From: Candidatus Thiosymbion sp. | Lineage (GTDB): Bacteria; Pseudomonadota; Gammaproteobacteria; Chromatiales; Chromatiaceae | Direction: 5' to 3' | DNA length: 46,077 nt | Assembly: GCA_018435665.1 (NCBI GenBank) | Contig: JAHDND010000139.1 | Location: 1-46,077, forward strand | Shown here: piece by piece, positions 14,540-22,828 of the stretch | Position numbering within the stretch: the stretch's first letter is position 1 | Layout of the letters: each line of letters opens with the position of its first letter | Notes under the pieces: model-generated | What the model saw: the letters and a program-made list of their open reading frames with translations, nothing else | Databases searched by the model: none | Told to the model about the DNA's origin: nothing | Position numbers and translations under genes: made by a program

Positions 14540-16867
14540 ATGGACACCCCGGCCCTGGGGGCCGCGCCGACCGCGGCGGAATGGAGTCAGATGATCGAGG
14601 GCCTGCTCGAGGCCGGCCAATGCTTCCTGGCTTATGACCGGGCCATCCAGGCCCGGCGCGACTATCCCGACAACCGGCACCTGCACCTGCTGGGCATCCT
14701 GGCCCTGATGCGCAGCGGTGGCCTCCTCGAGGCGCGCCAGCAAGTGGCGGCCCTGCCCGAGGTGCTGGCGAGCGGCGAGCCCTACGCCGCCCACATCCTC
14801 ACCCTACTGCGCGAGCACCTGCCGGCGACCCTGCGGGATCCGGCGCCCACTGCGGCGACCGGGGCGGCCACCGGCGCCGCGCCTGGTTCGCCTCCCTTAA
14901 ACGCGGCCCCCGGTAGCGCGACCTCCGACCAGGCCCTGGCCCGAGGCGAGGATCTGGCCTGGATCGAGGACCTGGCCCGGGACCTACGCCGGCTGGGCCA
15001 GTCCAGTCCCGGCAGCACCCCCTGCGACCCGGAAACCCTGGAACTGCGGGCGCGCATCCACACCGAACTCTGGCGCCAGCAGGGCAATCCCCAGGACCTG
15101 CGCCTGGGCCGGGACAGCTACCTGCGCGCCTTTCGCGCCCATCGGCGCTGCGCCAGCGGCGTGCATGCCGCCCGCCTGACCTGGCTGCTGGGGGAGACAG
15201 CCCGAGCCACGGCGATCGCCCGGGAGGTCCAGGCCACCGCCACCACCCACCTCCCCAGCGCTGATCCGGGGGGCGCCCTGCTCGGTGAACCCTCACCGGC
15301 GCTCAAGGCGCGGTTTTTCACCCTGGTCGATGGCGGGGAATGCGCCCTGCTCACCGGGGACCCGGCCCTGGCCGAGGCCCGCTACCGCCAGGCCCTGGCG
15401 GACGAGCGGCGCCACTATGCCTGGGTGCTGGAGGCCCGCCAGCGCCTGCTGGCCCTCCAGGAGGGCGGCTTCCCGGTCCCCCCCGTGCTGCTCGACCTGC
15501 TGCCGACACCGGTGATCCTGATCGGTGGTGGCCAGCCCCTCGACCCAACCGGGGCGGTCCAGCCGGTCTTTCCCGCCGACTGCGAGGGGGCGGTGCGACA
15601 CGCCATCCAGGAACACCTCGACAAGCTGGGACCCCAGATCGGCTACAGTTCCGCCAGCGCCGGCACCGAACTGCTGTTCGTCGAGGCCCTGCTGGAACGG
15701 GACGCGGAGGTCCACCTGGTGCTGCCCTTCGCCACCGAGGACTTCATCCGCGCCCGCGTCGCCCCCGCCGGGCCCCGCTGGGAGCGGCGCTTTCGCCATG
15801 CCCTCAAGCTGGTGACCAGCGTCACCCACGCCACCGAGGAGCCCTATCTCGGCCACGACTGGCTGTTCCGCTTCAACAACCAGATCATCGACGGCCTGGC
15901 CCGGCTGCGGGCCGACCTCCTGGACACGGCGCCCTATCTGCTGCTGGTCTGGGACTATGCCGCCGCCCTGGGGGCCGGCACGGCGGCGGATTTCATGGAC
16001 CACTGGCCCGACCTGGCCCGCCTGCGCCTCATCGACCTGGACGCCGTGCGTTGTCGTCAGCGCAACCCGGCCCCGTGCGTCGCATCCACCCCCATCAACA
16101 CCGTCGCCACGTCTAACCCATCCGCCGCGACCTGGGCCTCCGCCACGTCAGCCGTATCCCCTGCATTCGCTCCATCCGGCGCAACCAGCGGGTCCGCCGC
16201 GACCGCCGGGTCCATTGCATCCTCCGCCACTGCCACGGTCTTGGACCCCGCGGCCGCCGTCACCCCGCCCTTCTCCGTCCCGCCGCCCCGGGAACCGCAG
16301 CGGGTCCTCAAGACCCTGCTTTTCGCCGATCTGGTGGGTTTCACCAAGCTGCGCGAGGAGGAACTGCCGGGCTTCTGGGACTACCTGGCCCGCATCCAGG
16401 AGCGCCTGCGGGGCATCAGCACCCCGCCCGAACTGGTGGAGAGTTGGGGCGACGCCCTCTATGTCGTCATGTCCAGCGCCCGCGCCCTGCTGCATTACGC
16501 CTTCGCCCTCCAGGACAGCTTCAGCCGTCTTGATCCCCGGGCCCATGGCCTTCCAGACCACCTCAGCCTGCGCATTGGCCTCCACGCCGGCCCCGTCTAC
16601 ACCGGCCAGCACCCCCTGACCGGACGCCCCATCGTCTACGGCAGCCACGTCTCCCGCACCGCCCGCATCGAACCCATCACCCTGCCGGGCAAGGTCTATG
16701 CCTCCCAGCAATTTGTCGCCCTGCTCACCGCGGAAGAGACCGCCCACGCCGCCGCCCAGTCCTCACACGGGGGACCGGGTTCACCTTGGTATGCGTGCGA
16801 ATACCTGGGTTACCAACCACTGGCGAAGGGTTATGGGAAGATGCCGGTTTATCATTTGCTGCCTTGA
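14540..16867 (+). CDS. Class III adenylate/guanylate cyclase-like protein with N-terminal helical repeats
   Basis: This is a 775-residue soluble protein. Residues ~1-300 are Ala/Leu-rich helical repeats of TPR type. Residues ~300-510 resemble the domain often annotated TRAFs-binding. A Ser/Ala/Thr-rich linker follows (~515-580), then a cyclase homology domain (~590-760). The metal-binding Asp in LFADLVGFTKL and the second Asp in SWGDALYVV are present. In the HVSRTARIEP motif the transition-state Arg is kept but the canonical Asn is Ser, and the usual substrate-recognition Lys before GD is not evident. Activity and nucleotide specificity are therefore uncertain. No clear ribosome site is seen; the 11-base gap to the preceding gene suggests coupling. 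Confidence 0.85.
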   Translation: MDTPALGAAPTAAEWSQMIEGLLEAGQCFLAYDRAIQARRDYPDNRHLHLLGILALMRSGGLLEARQQVAALPEVLASGEPYAAHILTLLREHLPATLRDPAPTAATGAATGAAPGSPPLNAAPGSATSDQALARGEDLAWIEDLARDLRRLGQSSPGSTPCDPETLELRARIHTELWRQQGNPQDLRLGRDSYLRAFRAHRRCASGVHAARLTWLLGETARATAIAREVQATATTHLPSADPGGALLGEPSPALKARFFTLVDGGECALLTGDPALAEARYRQALADERRHYAWVLEARQRLLALQEGGFPVPPVLLDLLPTPVILIGGGQPLDPTGAVQPVFPADCEGAVRHAIQEHLDKLGPQIGYSSASAGTELLFVEALLERDAEVHLVLPFATEDFIRARVAPAGPRWERRFRHALKLVTSVTHATEEPYLGHDWLFRFNNQIIDGLARLRADLLDTAPYLLLVWDYAAALGAGTAADFMDHWPDLARLRLIDLDAVRCRQRNPAPCVASTPINTVATSNPSAATWASATSAVSPAFAPSGATSGSAATAGSIASSATATVLDPAAAVTPPFSVPPPREPQRVLKTLLFADLVGFTKLREEELPGFWDYLARIQERLRGISTPPELVESWGDALYVVMSSARALLHYAFALQDSFSRLDPRAHGLPDHLSLRIGLHAGPVYTGQHPLTGRPIVYGSHVSRTARIEPITLPGKVYASQQFVALLTAEETAHAAAQSSHGGPGSPWYACEYLGYQPLAKGYGKMPVYHLLP

Positions 16868-17024
16868 GGACCATAAAACTAGGATGCCGATATTTTTTGA
16901 TCTTGAAGATCCGCATGGTTTGCACCAGCGAAGTTTTATGCCCTCGGCAGATCACCGGTAGTCAAATTAATATGAATTAAGTGATTGCGAATTACCAGCG
17001 TAGAAGCGGTTTTTAGATAGCCTC

Positions 17025-18290
17025 TTAGTCCGAACAAGGCTTTTCAAAAAGACTTAGGCAATCCAGATTATCTATATTACCCCAATTTATCACGCGCTGT
17101 TCTAGAATCTCAAGGCCAGCGTTAAGTGCATATTTTCTTATGAGATCTTTTGACATATAGGCCCTGGCGTGGGGATTAGCCCCAAATGCATTGTCAGGAT
17201 CATTAGTAAAATTAGAATGATGGAGCAATACGCGCCCCCCTTTTTTCAAAACGTCGAATGCAGAGAACATATAGGACTCAACTATATCTCTGCGAAAATG
17301 CACCATGGCATCATAACAAAAAATAGCTGAAAGACTTTCCTTTTCTATTCCCTCGAAAGAGATTCCGTTATTTACATGATAATTTATTTTCTTATTAACT
17401 CCCAACCTTCTTTTGCAGTATTCTATATTTGACGAAAGAACATCCATCAAATGCAGTTCATTGATGATATCCCCATAATTATTTAGTAGAACCTCGGAAT
17501 GCCTGCCATGACCACAAGCCAATTCAAGAACGGCGGAGAGATCAAGTTTTTGAAATAATGACAGAAAAGGTTGATTGCCATCCCAGAAAAGCCAGGTCCA
17601 ATCCTCAGCCTCAGCATAATATGCATTGTCATGCCAAATTGTGCTTTCCTCAACTGCAAATCTGGACGTTTTATTATAGTTTGACTCTATTTTTTTTATA
17701 AGGGATTTTATGATTTCTAGATAAGGCAAATAATCCGCCAGTTCATTGGCTGCTCGATTCCGCTCAGACACTACCAAGGCTAGTTCACTTTCTAAACGGA
17801 CTTGTTCGGACTCGGCGAAAGATAATCTCCTGGCTAATTCATTTAGTTGGGATAAAGCTAAAGCGAGCTCGTTGGCCATCTGATCCTGTTCAGACACGGC
17901 TAGAGCCAATTCACTGGCCATTCGATCCCGTGCAGATAAATTAAGAGCGAGTTCGTTAGCTATCCGCTCCTGTTCAGACACAGCCAGATCCAATTCACTG
18001 GCTATCCGATCCCGTAAATATAAAGCGGAGTCTAGTGCATTGTTTATCTGGCTATGTTCGGCTTCAGCTAGAGCTAATGCACCAGATAATCGATACTGTT
18101 CTGATAAAGCCAATGCTAGTTCGTTCGCAATCCTGTTCTGTTCAGATAACGCAGTAGCCAACCCTTGAGATATAAGATCTCTACTGCTGAAAGCAAGACC
18201 CAACTCAGACCGCAGGGAATCTCGTTCGATTATAACATCCTTAATAATCGGCATCTTTAAAGCAATTTTTTTATAAATTTTTGGATACAT
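17025..18290 (-). CDS. Coiled-coil repeat protein fused to a class I SAM methyltransferase
   Basis: This 421-residue protein has two parts. Residues ~23-188 are about 12 copies of a 14-residue coiled-coil repeat of the form SEQxRIANELALAL. Residues ~220-421 are a methyltransferase with motif I VLELACGHGRHS, an acidic LMDVLSSNIEYC, and IFCYDAMVHF as the post-motif region. Homology to methyltransferases of glycan or lipid clusters is likely, but the substrate cannot be read from sequence. Codon use is AT-rich, unlike the surrounding bch/crt genes. A GAAAGA lies just before the ATG. The repeat length suggests a rod or oligomerisation arm that holds the catalytic domain. Confidence 0.85.
   Translation of the reverse strand: MYPKIYKKIALKMPIIKDVIIERDSLRSELGLAFSSRDLISQGLATALSEQNRIANELALALSEQYRLSGALALAEAEHSQINNALDSALYLRDRIASELDLAVSEQERIANELALNLSARDRMASELALAVSEQDQMANELALALSQLNELARRLSFAESEQVRLESELALVVSERNRAANELADYLPYLEIIKSLIKKIESNYNKTSRFAVEESTIWHDNAYYAEAEDWTWLFWDGNQPFLSLFQKLDLSAVLELACGHGRHSEVLLNNYGDIINELHLMDVLSSNIEYCKRRLGVNKKINYHVNNGISFEGIEKESLSAIFCYDAMVHFRRDIVESYMFSAFDVLKKGGRVLLHHSNFTNDPDNAFGANPHARAYMSKDLIRKYALNAGLEILEQRVINWGNIDNLDCLSLFEKPCSD
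17727..18224 (-). repeat. 42-bp degenerate tandem repeat coding a 14-residue coiled coil
   Basis: The N-terminal half of the methyltransferase gene is made of roughly 12 in-frame units of 42 bp. At protein level each unit follows S-E-Q-x-R-I-A-N-E-L-A-L-A-L. Some units are nearly identical (SEQERIANELALNL, SEQDQMANELALAL); others have drifted. Confidence 0.85.
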
Positions 18291-18353
18291 TCTTTCAGCC
18301 TTTGGTAGCGCTCCGATTTACAGGATAATTATTGACTTTAAGGTTGCCTCTGA

Positions 18354-18896
18354 CTAGCTGAAAAGCGATAGCATCTTTTCCCAAGCCAATGGGTCATGGT
18401 ATTGGTGCCAATCAAATGCTTCTTGCTCATTATAGACAATTAATCTTGAATTGAGGTTTCTACACAATGACTCCCAACCGCAGATCCATCCTTCAAAAAT
18501 AGTATAATTAAGATAATCTTCTTCACCATAGTTATAGCGATAGCCATTATTTTCACAATGCAAGACTAGCCGGGTACGAGAATGATCTTCACTGGTTACT
18601 GAGTCAAGATAAAAGGCATTGGTTAGACGGAAGAAATTCTGATTTATTTCAATAGTGTAGGTTCCCCATCTATCAAATTCATCATGATGGGGATTGGCCA
18701 GTATGACAATGTAATCCACGTCCAGCGTAAGTACTGGTAGACGCAGGAGGGTAAAATGTAGCTTCTCTAGCATGCATCGCTGGCCAGACTTTAGATCTGA
18801 ACGTTCCAGCAGCACCCTACAGCTTGCCGCCAATCTGGTGAAAAGCGGTTTGTATTCATAGGGAATAGGAAAATAAAGCGAGTCCCAGTCACTCAT
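18354..18896 (-). CDS. Hypothetical protein in the AT-rich island
   Basis: This 180-residue protein is one I do not recognise. It is rich in Tyr, Trp, Asp and Glu, with no transmembrane segment or signal peptide. It starts MSDWDSLYFPIPYEYKP and ends in LAWEKMLSLFS. The composition looks like a soluble globular protein. GGTGA lies close before the ATG. It sits 63 bases upstream of the coiled-coil methyltransferase on the same strand and shares its AT-rich codon use, so the two were probably acquired together and may be co-transcribed. Confidence 0.72.
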   Translation of the reverse strand: MSDWDSLYFPIPYEYKPLFTRLAASCRVLLERSDLKSGQRCMLEKLHFTLLRLPVLTLDVDYIVILANPHHDEFDRWGTYTIEINQNFFRLTNAFYLDSVTSEDHSRTRLVLHCENNGYRYNYGEEDYLNYTIFEGWICGWESLCRNLNSRLIVYNEQEAFDWHQYHDPLAWEKMLSLFS

Positions 18897-19278
18897 TTTT
18901 CACCATGAACTAGATAATTATTTTGTCAACCCAAGTCAGTTCCGAGATCACAGTCTGAATCCATTCATGGAATTTTCTTATATTTTAGAACAATGGATTA
19001 CCATGTTATTAAAATACTGGCCACCTTGCTTTAACAGGCATTTTATATCTTAATCATAATACTTAGCCATGTCAAATAGCGAGGGCAAGCAAGGATAAAT
19101 CTGACAAAATCTACATCAATTCCGACAAAATCCGACATTCATCCCTGCTTACTATAAGGCATTTCATTCTCTACCTACTTCCTTTCACTCCCGGCACCAC
19201 TAGCTAGCGGGTGACGATGCGCATTGAATCCCACGGCACCGGCGGTTAGCATCCCCCACCCTTTTTTGGAGTCTGCTC
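18897..19278. other. Gene-free AT-rich spacer with 21-bp-spaced direct repeats
   Basis: No gene is seen in these ~380 bases. TCTGACAAAATC (19100-19111) recurs with one change as TCCGACAAAATC (19121-19132), spaced 21 bp apart, which is two helical turns. A third partial copy, TCCGACA, starts at 19131. A TATAAG at 19153-19158 could be a -10 for the YqhA gene, with the repeats in the -35 region. GGAG lies 7 bases before that gene's ATG. Confidence 0.45.
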
Positions 19279-19821
19279 ATGAAATCCATCGAACTCTTGC
19301 TGGAACGGGTGCTCTTCAACAGCCGCTGGCTGCTGGCGCCCTTCTACCTCGGGCTGGTCCTGGCCATGGCTTTGCTCCTGGTGAAATTTGCCAAGGAATT
19401 CTTTAGCTTCGTGCCCCTGGTCTTCACCGGCTCGGGCGGGGATGTGATCATCGGTATCCTCTCCCTCATCGACGTGGTGATGATCGCCAATCTGGTGCTG
19501 ATCATCGTCCTCGCCGGCTATGAGAACTTCGTCTCCCGCATCGAGGCGGAAAATCAGGAGGACTGGCCCAAGTGGATGGGGCACGTCGGCTTCGCCGAGC
19601 TGAAGATGAAGCTCATCGGCTCCATCGTCGCCATCTCCGGTATCGAGCTGCTCAAGGCCTTCATGCACGTGGAAAATCTCTCCAACGCGCAACTGGGCTG
19701 GAAGGTGGGCATCCACATGACCTTCGTCGTCTCCGGCGTGCTCTTCGCCATCATGGACCGCATCTCCGCCGACAAGGCGAGCGGTCACGACACCGAGGGC
19801 CACGGGAACGGGAAACACTGA
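19279..19821 (+). CDS. YqhA (UPF0114) family inner-membrane protein
   Basis: This 180-residue membrane protein has 3-4 hydrophobic helices (about 20-37, 55-80, 110-125, 142-158). It contains the UPF0114/YqhA family pattern: an ERVLFNSRWLLAPFYLGL start, then ISLID-like GILSLIDVVMIANLVLIIVLAGYENFVS, and a KLIGSIVAISGIELLKAFM helix. The function of the family is not established. The GGAG site 7 bases upstream supports the start. It is a single gene in the plus direction, convergent with bchO, at the boundary of the AT-rich island but with native GC-rich codon use. Confidence 0.9.
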   Translation: MKSIELLLERVLFNSRWLLAPFYLGLVLAMALLLVKFAKEFFSFVPLVFTGSGGDVIIGILSLIDVVMIANLVLIIVLAGYENFVSRIEAENQEDWPKWMGHVGFAELKMKLIGSIVAISGIELLKAFMHVENLSNAQLGWKVGIHMTFVVSGVLFAIMDRISADKASGHDTEGHGNGKH

Positions 19822-19905
19822 GCCGCTGGCCGCCGCCGGCGCACCCAAGGCACCGGCGCTGGTGATGGGCCAGCCCAAGCATTCCCGGCGTCGCCTGGTG
19901 AAGGG

Positions 19906-20796
19906 TCAGGCCCCGGCGCCGACCTCCACTTCCGCCGCCAGGCGGCGGATGAGGGCCGCCACTTCCGCGGGGCGCTCCTCATGGGCCAGATGGCCGAGTT
20001 TGGCCAGGGTGGTGATCCGCGCCTGGGGCAGCACCTGGCGGACCCGCTCCGCGTCGCTGGGCGGCACCGTCCAGTCCCGGTCGCCGACGACCAGGTAGAG
20101 CGGGGTGCGCAGATGGGACAGATCCCGTTGCAGGGCGACCAGATCCCACCGGGCCATCATGGTCAGGGCGGCGCCGACGTGACCGGAGTTGGTCACCAGC
20201 CGCCGGTAGAGCTCGATCCCGGCGGGCTCCAGGGTGGAGCCGGTGCTGTGCACCAGCCGCTCCACCACCCCGGGGGAGGTGGCGCGCCAGGCGAAGAAGC
20301 GGGGCAACAGGGGGGTGGAGGCCGCCAGCCGGGCGGCGGGGGCGAAGAAGTGGCCGGGCATGCCGCGCAGGGGTAGCAGGGCGCCGTTGAGACTGATCAG
20401 GGCCCGGGGGGCGATGAGCCGGTCGAGGCACATGCGCGCCAGGATGGCGGCCCCGGCGGAGTGGCCCACCACCAGGTCGGGGGCATTGCCGAGGCGGCGC
20501 AGCAGTTCGCCCAGGGCCTGGGCCATCCCGGGGAGGGAGAGGTCCCCCGCCGCCGGGGCGGCGGTGAAGCCATGGCCGGGCAGATCCGGCGCCAGGACCT
20601 CGAAGTGCTCCGCCAGCAGGGGGGCGAGCCCGCGCCAGGAATGGGTGGCGGCCCCCGTCCCATGGACTAGCAGCAAGCGGGGCCCCTGCCCCATCACTTG
20701 CAGGTGCCAGCGCAGCCCGGCTTCGACGGGGAAGCGACTCGCCTCCCGGTTTGGCCAGTCGCGGCCCTCGCGCTCCCAACGGGGTCCTTCGGCCAT
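19906..20796 (-). CDS. bchO: BchO, alpha/beta hydrolase of the Mg-chelatase operon
   Basis: BchO (296 aa) is encoded with Mg chelatase in purple bacteria. It has the alpha/beta hydrolase fold with oxyanion-region LLLVHGTGAATHSW, nucleophile elbow VVGHSAGAA (Ser ~113), an acid in VVGDRDW and a His near the C-terminus (KLGHLAHEE). Its exact biochemical role is not settled. The ATG at 20796 is chosen because the longer open frame overlaps bchD and is not conserved. It follows bchD by 34 bases, completing bchI-bchD-bchO. Confidence 0.93.
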   Translation of the reverse strand: MAEGPRWEREGRDWPNREASRFPVEAGLRWHLQVMGQGPRLLLVHGTGAATHSWRGLAPLLAEHFEVLAPDLPGHGFTAAPAAGDLSLPGMAQALGELLRRLGNAPDLVVGHSAGAAILARMCLDRLIAPRALISLNGALLPLRGMPGHFFAPAARLAASTPLLPRFFAWRATSPGVVERLVHSTGSTLEPAGIELYRRLVTNSGHVGAALTMMARWDLVALQRDLSHLRTPLYLVVGDRDWTVPPSDAERVRQVLPQARITTLAKLGHLAHEERPAEVAALIRRLAAEVEVGAGA

Positions 20797-20830
20797 GGCT
20801 ATCTGACTACCCGCCGCACGGGGAGCAACC

Positions 20831-22675
20831 CTAACCCGCCACCGCCTGGACGGCGGCGGAGAGGGTGCCGGCGTCGGCGTAGGGTAGCGGCAGATAGGTG
20901 GCGCCCATGGCCCCCGCCAGTTCCCGGGCCTTGGGCTGGGGGTGGGGCGAGGTGTCGACCAGCAGGGCGCGGACGCCGGCCATGCGCACCAGGCGCGCGG
21001 CGGCCAGGGCCTCGTCGCCGGCCTTGGCGCGACCGCCCTGGCCGTCGCGGGCGACATTGGCGCGGCCGTCGGTCAGCACCACCAGGGTCGGGGTGCCGCC
21101 GCGGCGCTGGACGCCGTCCGCCAGCAGCAGGGACAGGTCGATGCCGGAGGCCAGGGGCGTGCCGCCCCCGCCGGGGAGGCTGGCCAGGGAGCGCTTGGCT
21201 CGCACCAAGGAGCGGGTCGGCGGTAGCAGAATCTCGGCGCCCTGGCCGCGGAAGGCCACCAGGGCCACCCGGTCGCGGCGCACGTAGCAACTGGCCAGCA
21301 GGAGTTCGATGGCGCCCTTGGCCTCCGCCAGGCGGTGGAGGGCGGAGGAGCCGGAGGCGTCGACGGCGAAGATGGTGGTGGTCTCGGCGCGCTGCTTGAA
21401 GCGGGTGACGCGGAAGTCGTCGCGGCGTACCTCGACGCGCTTGGGGGCCAGGCCCCGGGCGGCCACCTCGCGACGGCGGATGATCTGCCAGGGGGCGGCG
21501 GCGCGCAGGGTCTCGACCACATTCATGCGCACCCCGGGCCCCGGGTCGCCGCGGCGGGCGCCGATGGGCCGGCCGCGCAGGGAGGCGTGCTGCTGGGCGC
21601 CGGCCTTGCCCTGGGACCGGGGGCGGGAGCGCCGCTCGACCCCGGCGCGCAACTGGTCGAGCAGGTCCTTGGGCATGGCCGCCTGGGCCGCCTCCAGGAT
21701 CATGTCCTCCAGGGGCTGGTCGGGAATGTCCTGGTCGTCCTCGTTCTGGCCCTCGTCCGGATCGGGGGGCGGGGGCTCGGGTGGCGGCTCCTCCTCCGGG
21801 GCCGGCTCACCGGCTGGCAGGCGGGTGGCGCGGGGGGCCAGGACCAGGCGGGCGGCGGCGGCCACGTCCTCCTCGGCCACCTGCTCGCGCCCCCCCAAGG
21901 CGGCGGCGAGGCGAGCAACACGGATGGCCAGCAGGGAGCCGCGCAGGGAGGCGATGCCCAAGGCCAGGGCGGCGCCGCACAGGGTCTCGACGAAGGCGTC
22001 GCCGATGGTCACCGCCGGCAACCGGGCGCGGGCGGCGATGACCTCCGCCGCCCCCCAGGGGAGCGTCACCTCGGTGTCATGGATGCCGAAGCGCGCCAGG
22101 TCGAGATGGAAGGCCAGGCGGTCGCGCAGGGGTTCCGGCAGGTGCTCGTCCTCCCCGATCCCCTCGTCCAGGGCGATGACCCCCAGGCGGGAATCGCTAC
22201 GGGCGGCGATGCCGTCCCGCTCCAGGACCACCTCGCCGCGGTCGAGGACGGCGGTGAGGTGGGCGGCGGTCGCCCCCTCCAAGCGTTCGGCCATGGCCAG
22301 TTCCACCACCCCGCCATCGGCCTGGGCGAGGAGGCCACGCTCGGCCACCGGCCGACCAGCGCGCAGGGTGGCGGACAGGTCCAGCCCGCCGAGCAGCCGG
22401 CCCTCGCTGACATGGAGGGGGATCTTGAGGCGCGGACAGCCCGCGGGCAGCAGGCCCCGGGCCAGGTCCAGCCAGCGGTCCCGGACAGGCCCCGCCAGGG
22501 CGCGCAGGACCACCCCACCCGTCCCGGCCGGATCGACGGCGAAGAGGGCGGCAGCCATGGCGGCATCCTCCCAGGGGGCGGTGAGGCTGGCGGTATCGGG
22601 CTCGGGTAGGTGTGGGCGTCCGGTCGATGCCTCGCTCAGGCGCAAAGAACCCGGGGTCGAAACCGCTTGGGTCAC
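20831..22675 (-). CDS. bchD: Magnesium chelatase ATPase-related subunit D
   Basis: BchD (614 aa from GTG) partners BchI in the AAA+ motor that drives Mg insertion into protoporphyrin IX by BchH. The N-terminal AAA-like half has lost the Walker motifs. An acidic/proline linker (~300-335) follows. A C-terminal von Willebrand A domain carries the MIDAS start FAVDASGSS and LTDGRAN. The open frame begins with a TTG at 22744, but I choose GTG at 22675 because AGGAGG lies 9 bases before it; the conserved part starts ~35 residues later at WEDAAMAAALFAVDP. It is 153 bases after bchI. Confidence 0.94.
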   Translation of the reverse strand: MTQAVSTPGSLRLSEASTGRPHLPEPDTASLTAPWEDAAMAAALFAVDPAGTGGVVLRALAGPVRDRWLDLARGLLPAGCPRLKIPLHVSEGRLLGGLDLSATLRAGRPVAERGLLAQADGGVVELAMAERLEGATAAHLTAVLDRGEVVLERDGIAARSDSRLGVIALDEGIGEDEHLPEPLRDRLAFHLDLARFGIHDTEVTLPWGAAEVIAARARLPAVTIGDAFVETLCGAALALGIASLRGSLLAIRVARLAAALGGREQVAEEDVAAAARLVLAPRATRLPAGEPAPEEEPPPEPPPPDPDEGQNEDDQDIPDQPLEDMILEAAQAAMPKDLLDQLRAGVERRSRPRSQGKAGAQQHASLRGRPIGARRGDPGPGVRMNVVETLRAAAPWQIIRRREVAARGLAPKRVEVRRDDFRVTRFKQRAETTTIFAVDASGSSALHRLAEAKGAIELLLASCYVRRDRVALVAFRGQGAEILLPPTRSLVRAKRSLASLPGGGGTPLASGIDLSLLLADGVQRRGGTPTLVVLTDGRANVARDGQGGRAKAGDEALAAARLVRMAGVRALLVDTSPHPQPKARELAGAMGATYLPLPYADAGTLSAAVQAVAG

Positions 22676-22828
22676 TGGGGCCACCCTCCTGTCGAATCGG
22701 TCCGGCGGCAGCTGGCGGGCAGCAACCCAGGGGCCCCAGGGCAAGGACCAACTGGACTTTGGTCAGCGGTTGCCGTTTCAAGCTGTTGGATCATGGGCGA
22801 CATACCCTCAGACCGGGCTGTCCACGGC

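Larger units (their letters stand above)
16868..19278. other. AT-rich genomic island
   Basis: From just after the cyclase stop to just before the YqhA gene, base composition drops sharply from very high GC to clearly AT-rich, and codon use changes with it (many A/T third positions). The stretch contains two minus-strand genes and ~380 bases without genes. No integrase, transposase or terminal repeats are visible. The composition implies recent acquisition into the photosynthesis cluster; the mechanism is unknown. Confidence 0.65.

Noticed and set aside
16868..19278. Insertion sequence or integrase explaining the AT-rich island
   Set aside because: No transposase or integrase frame and no terminal inverted repeats or target duplication could be found by eye at the edges.
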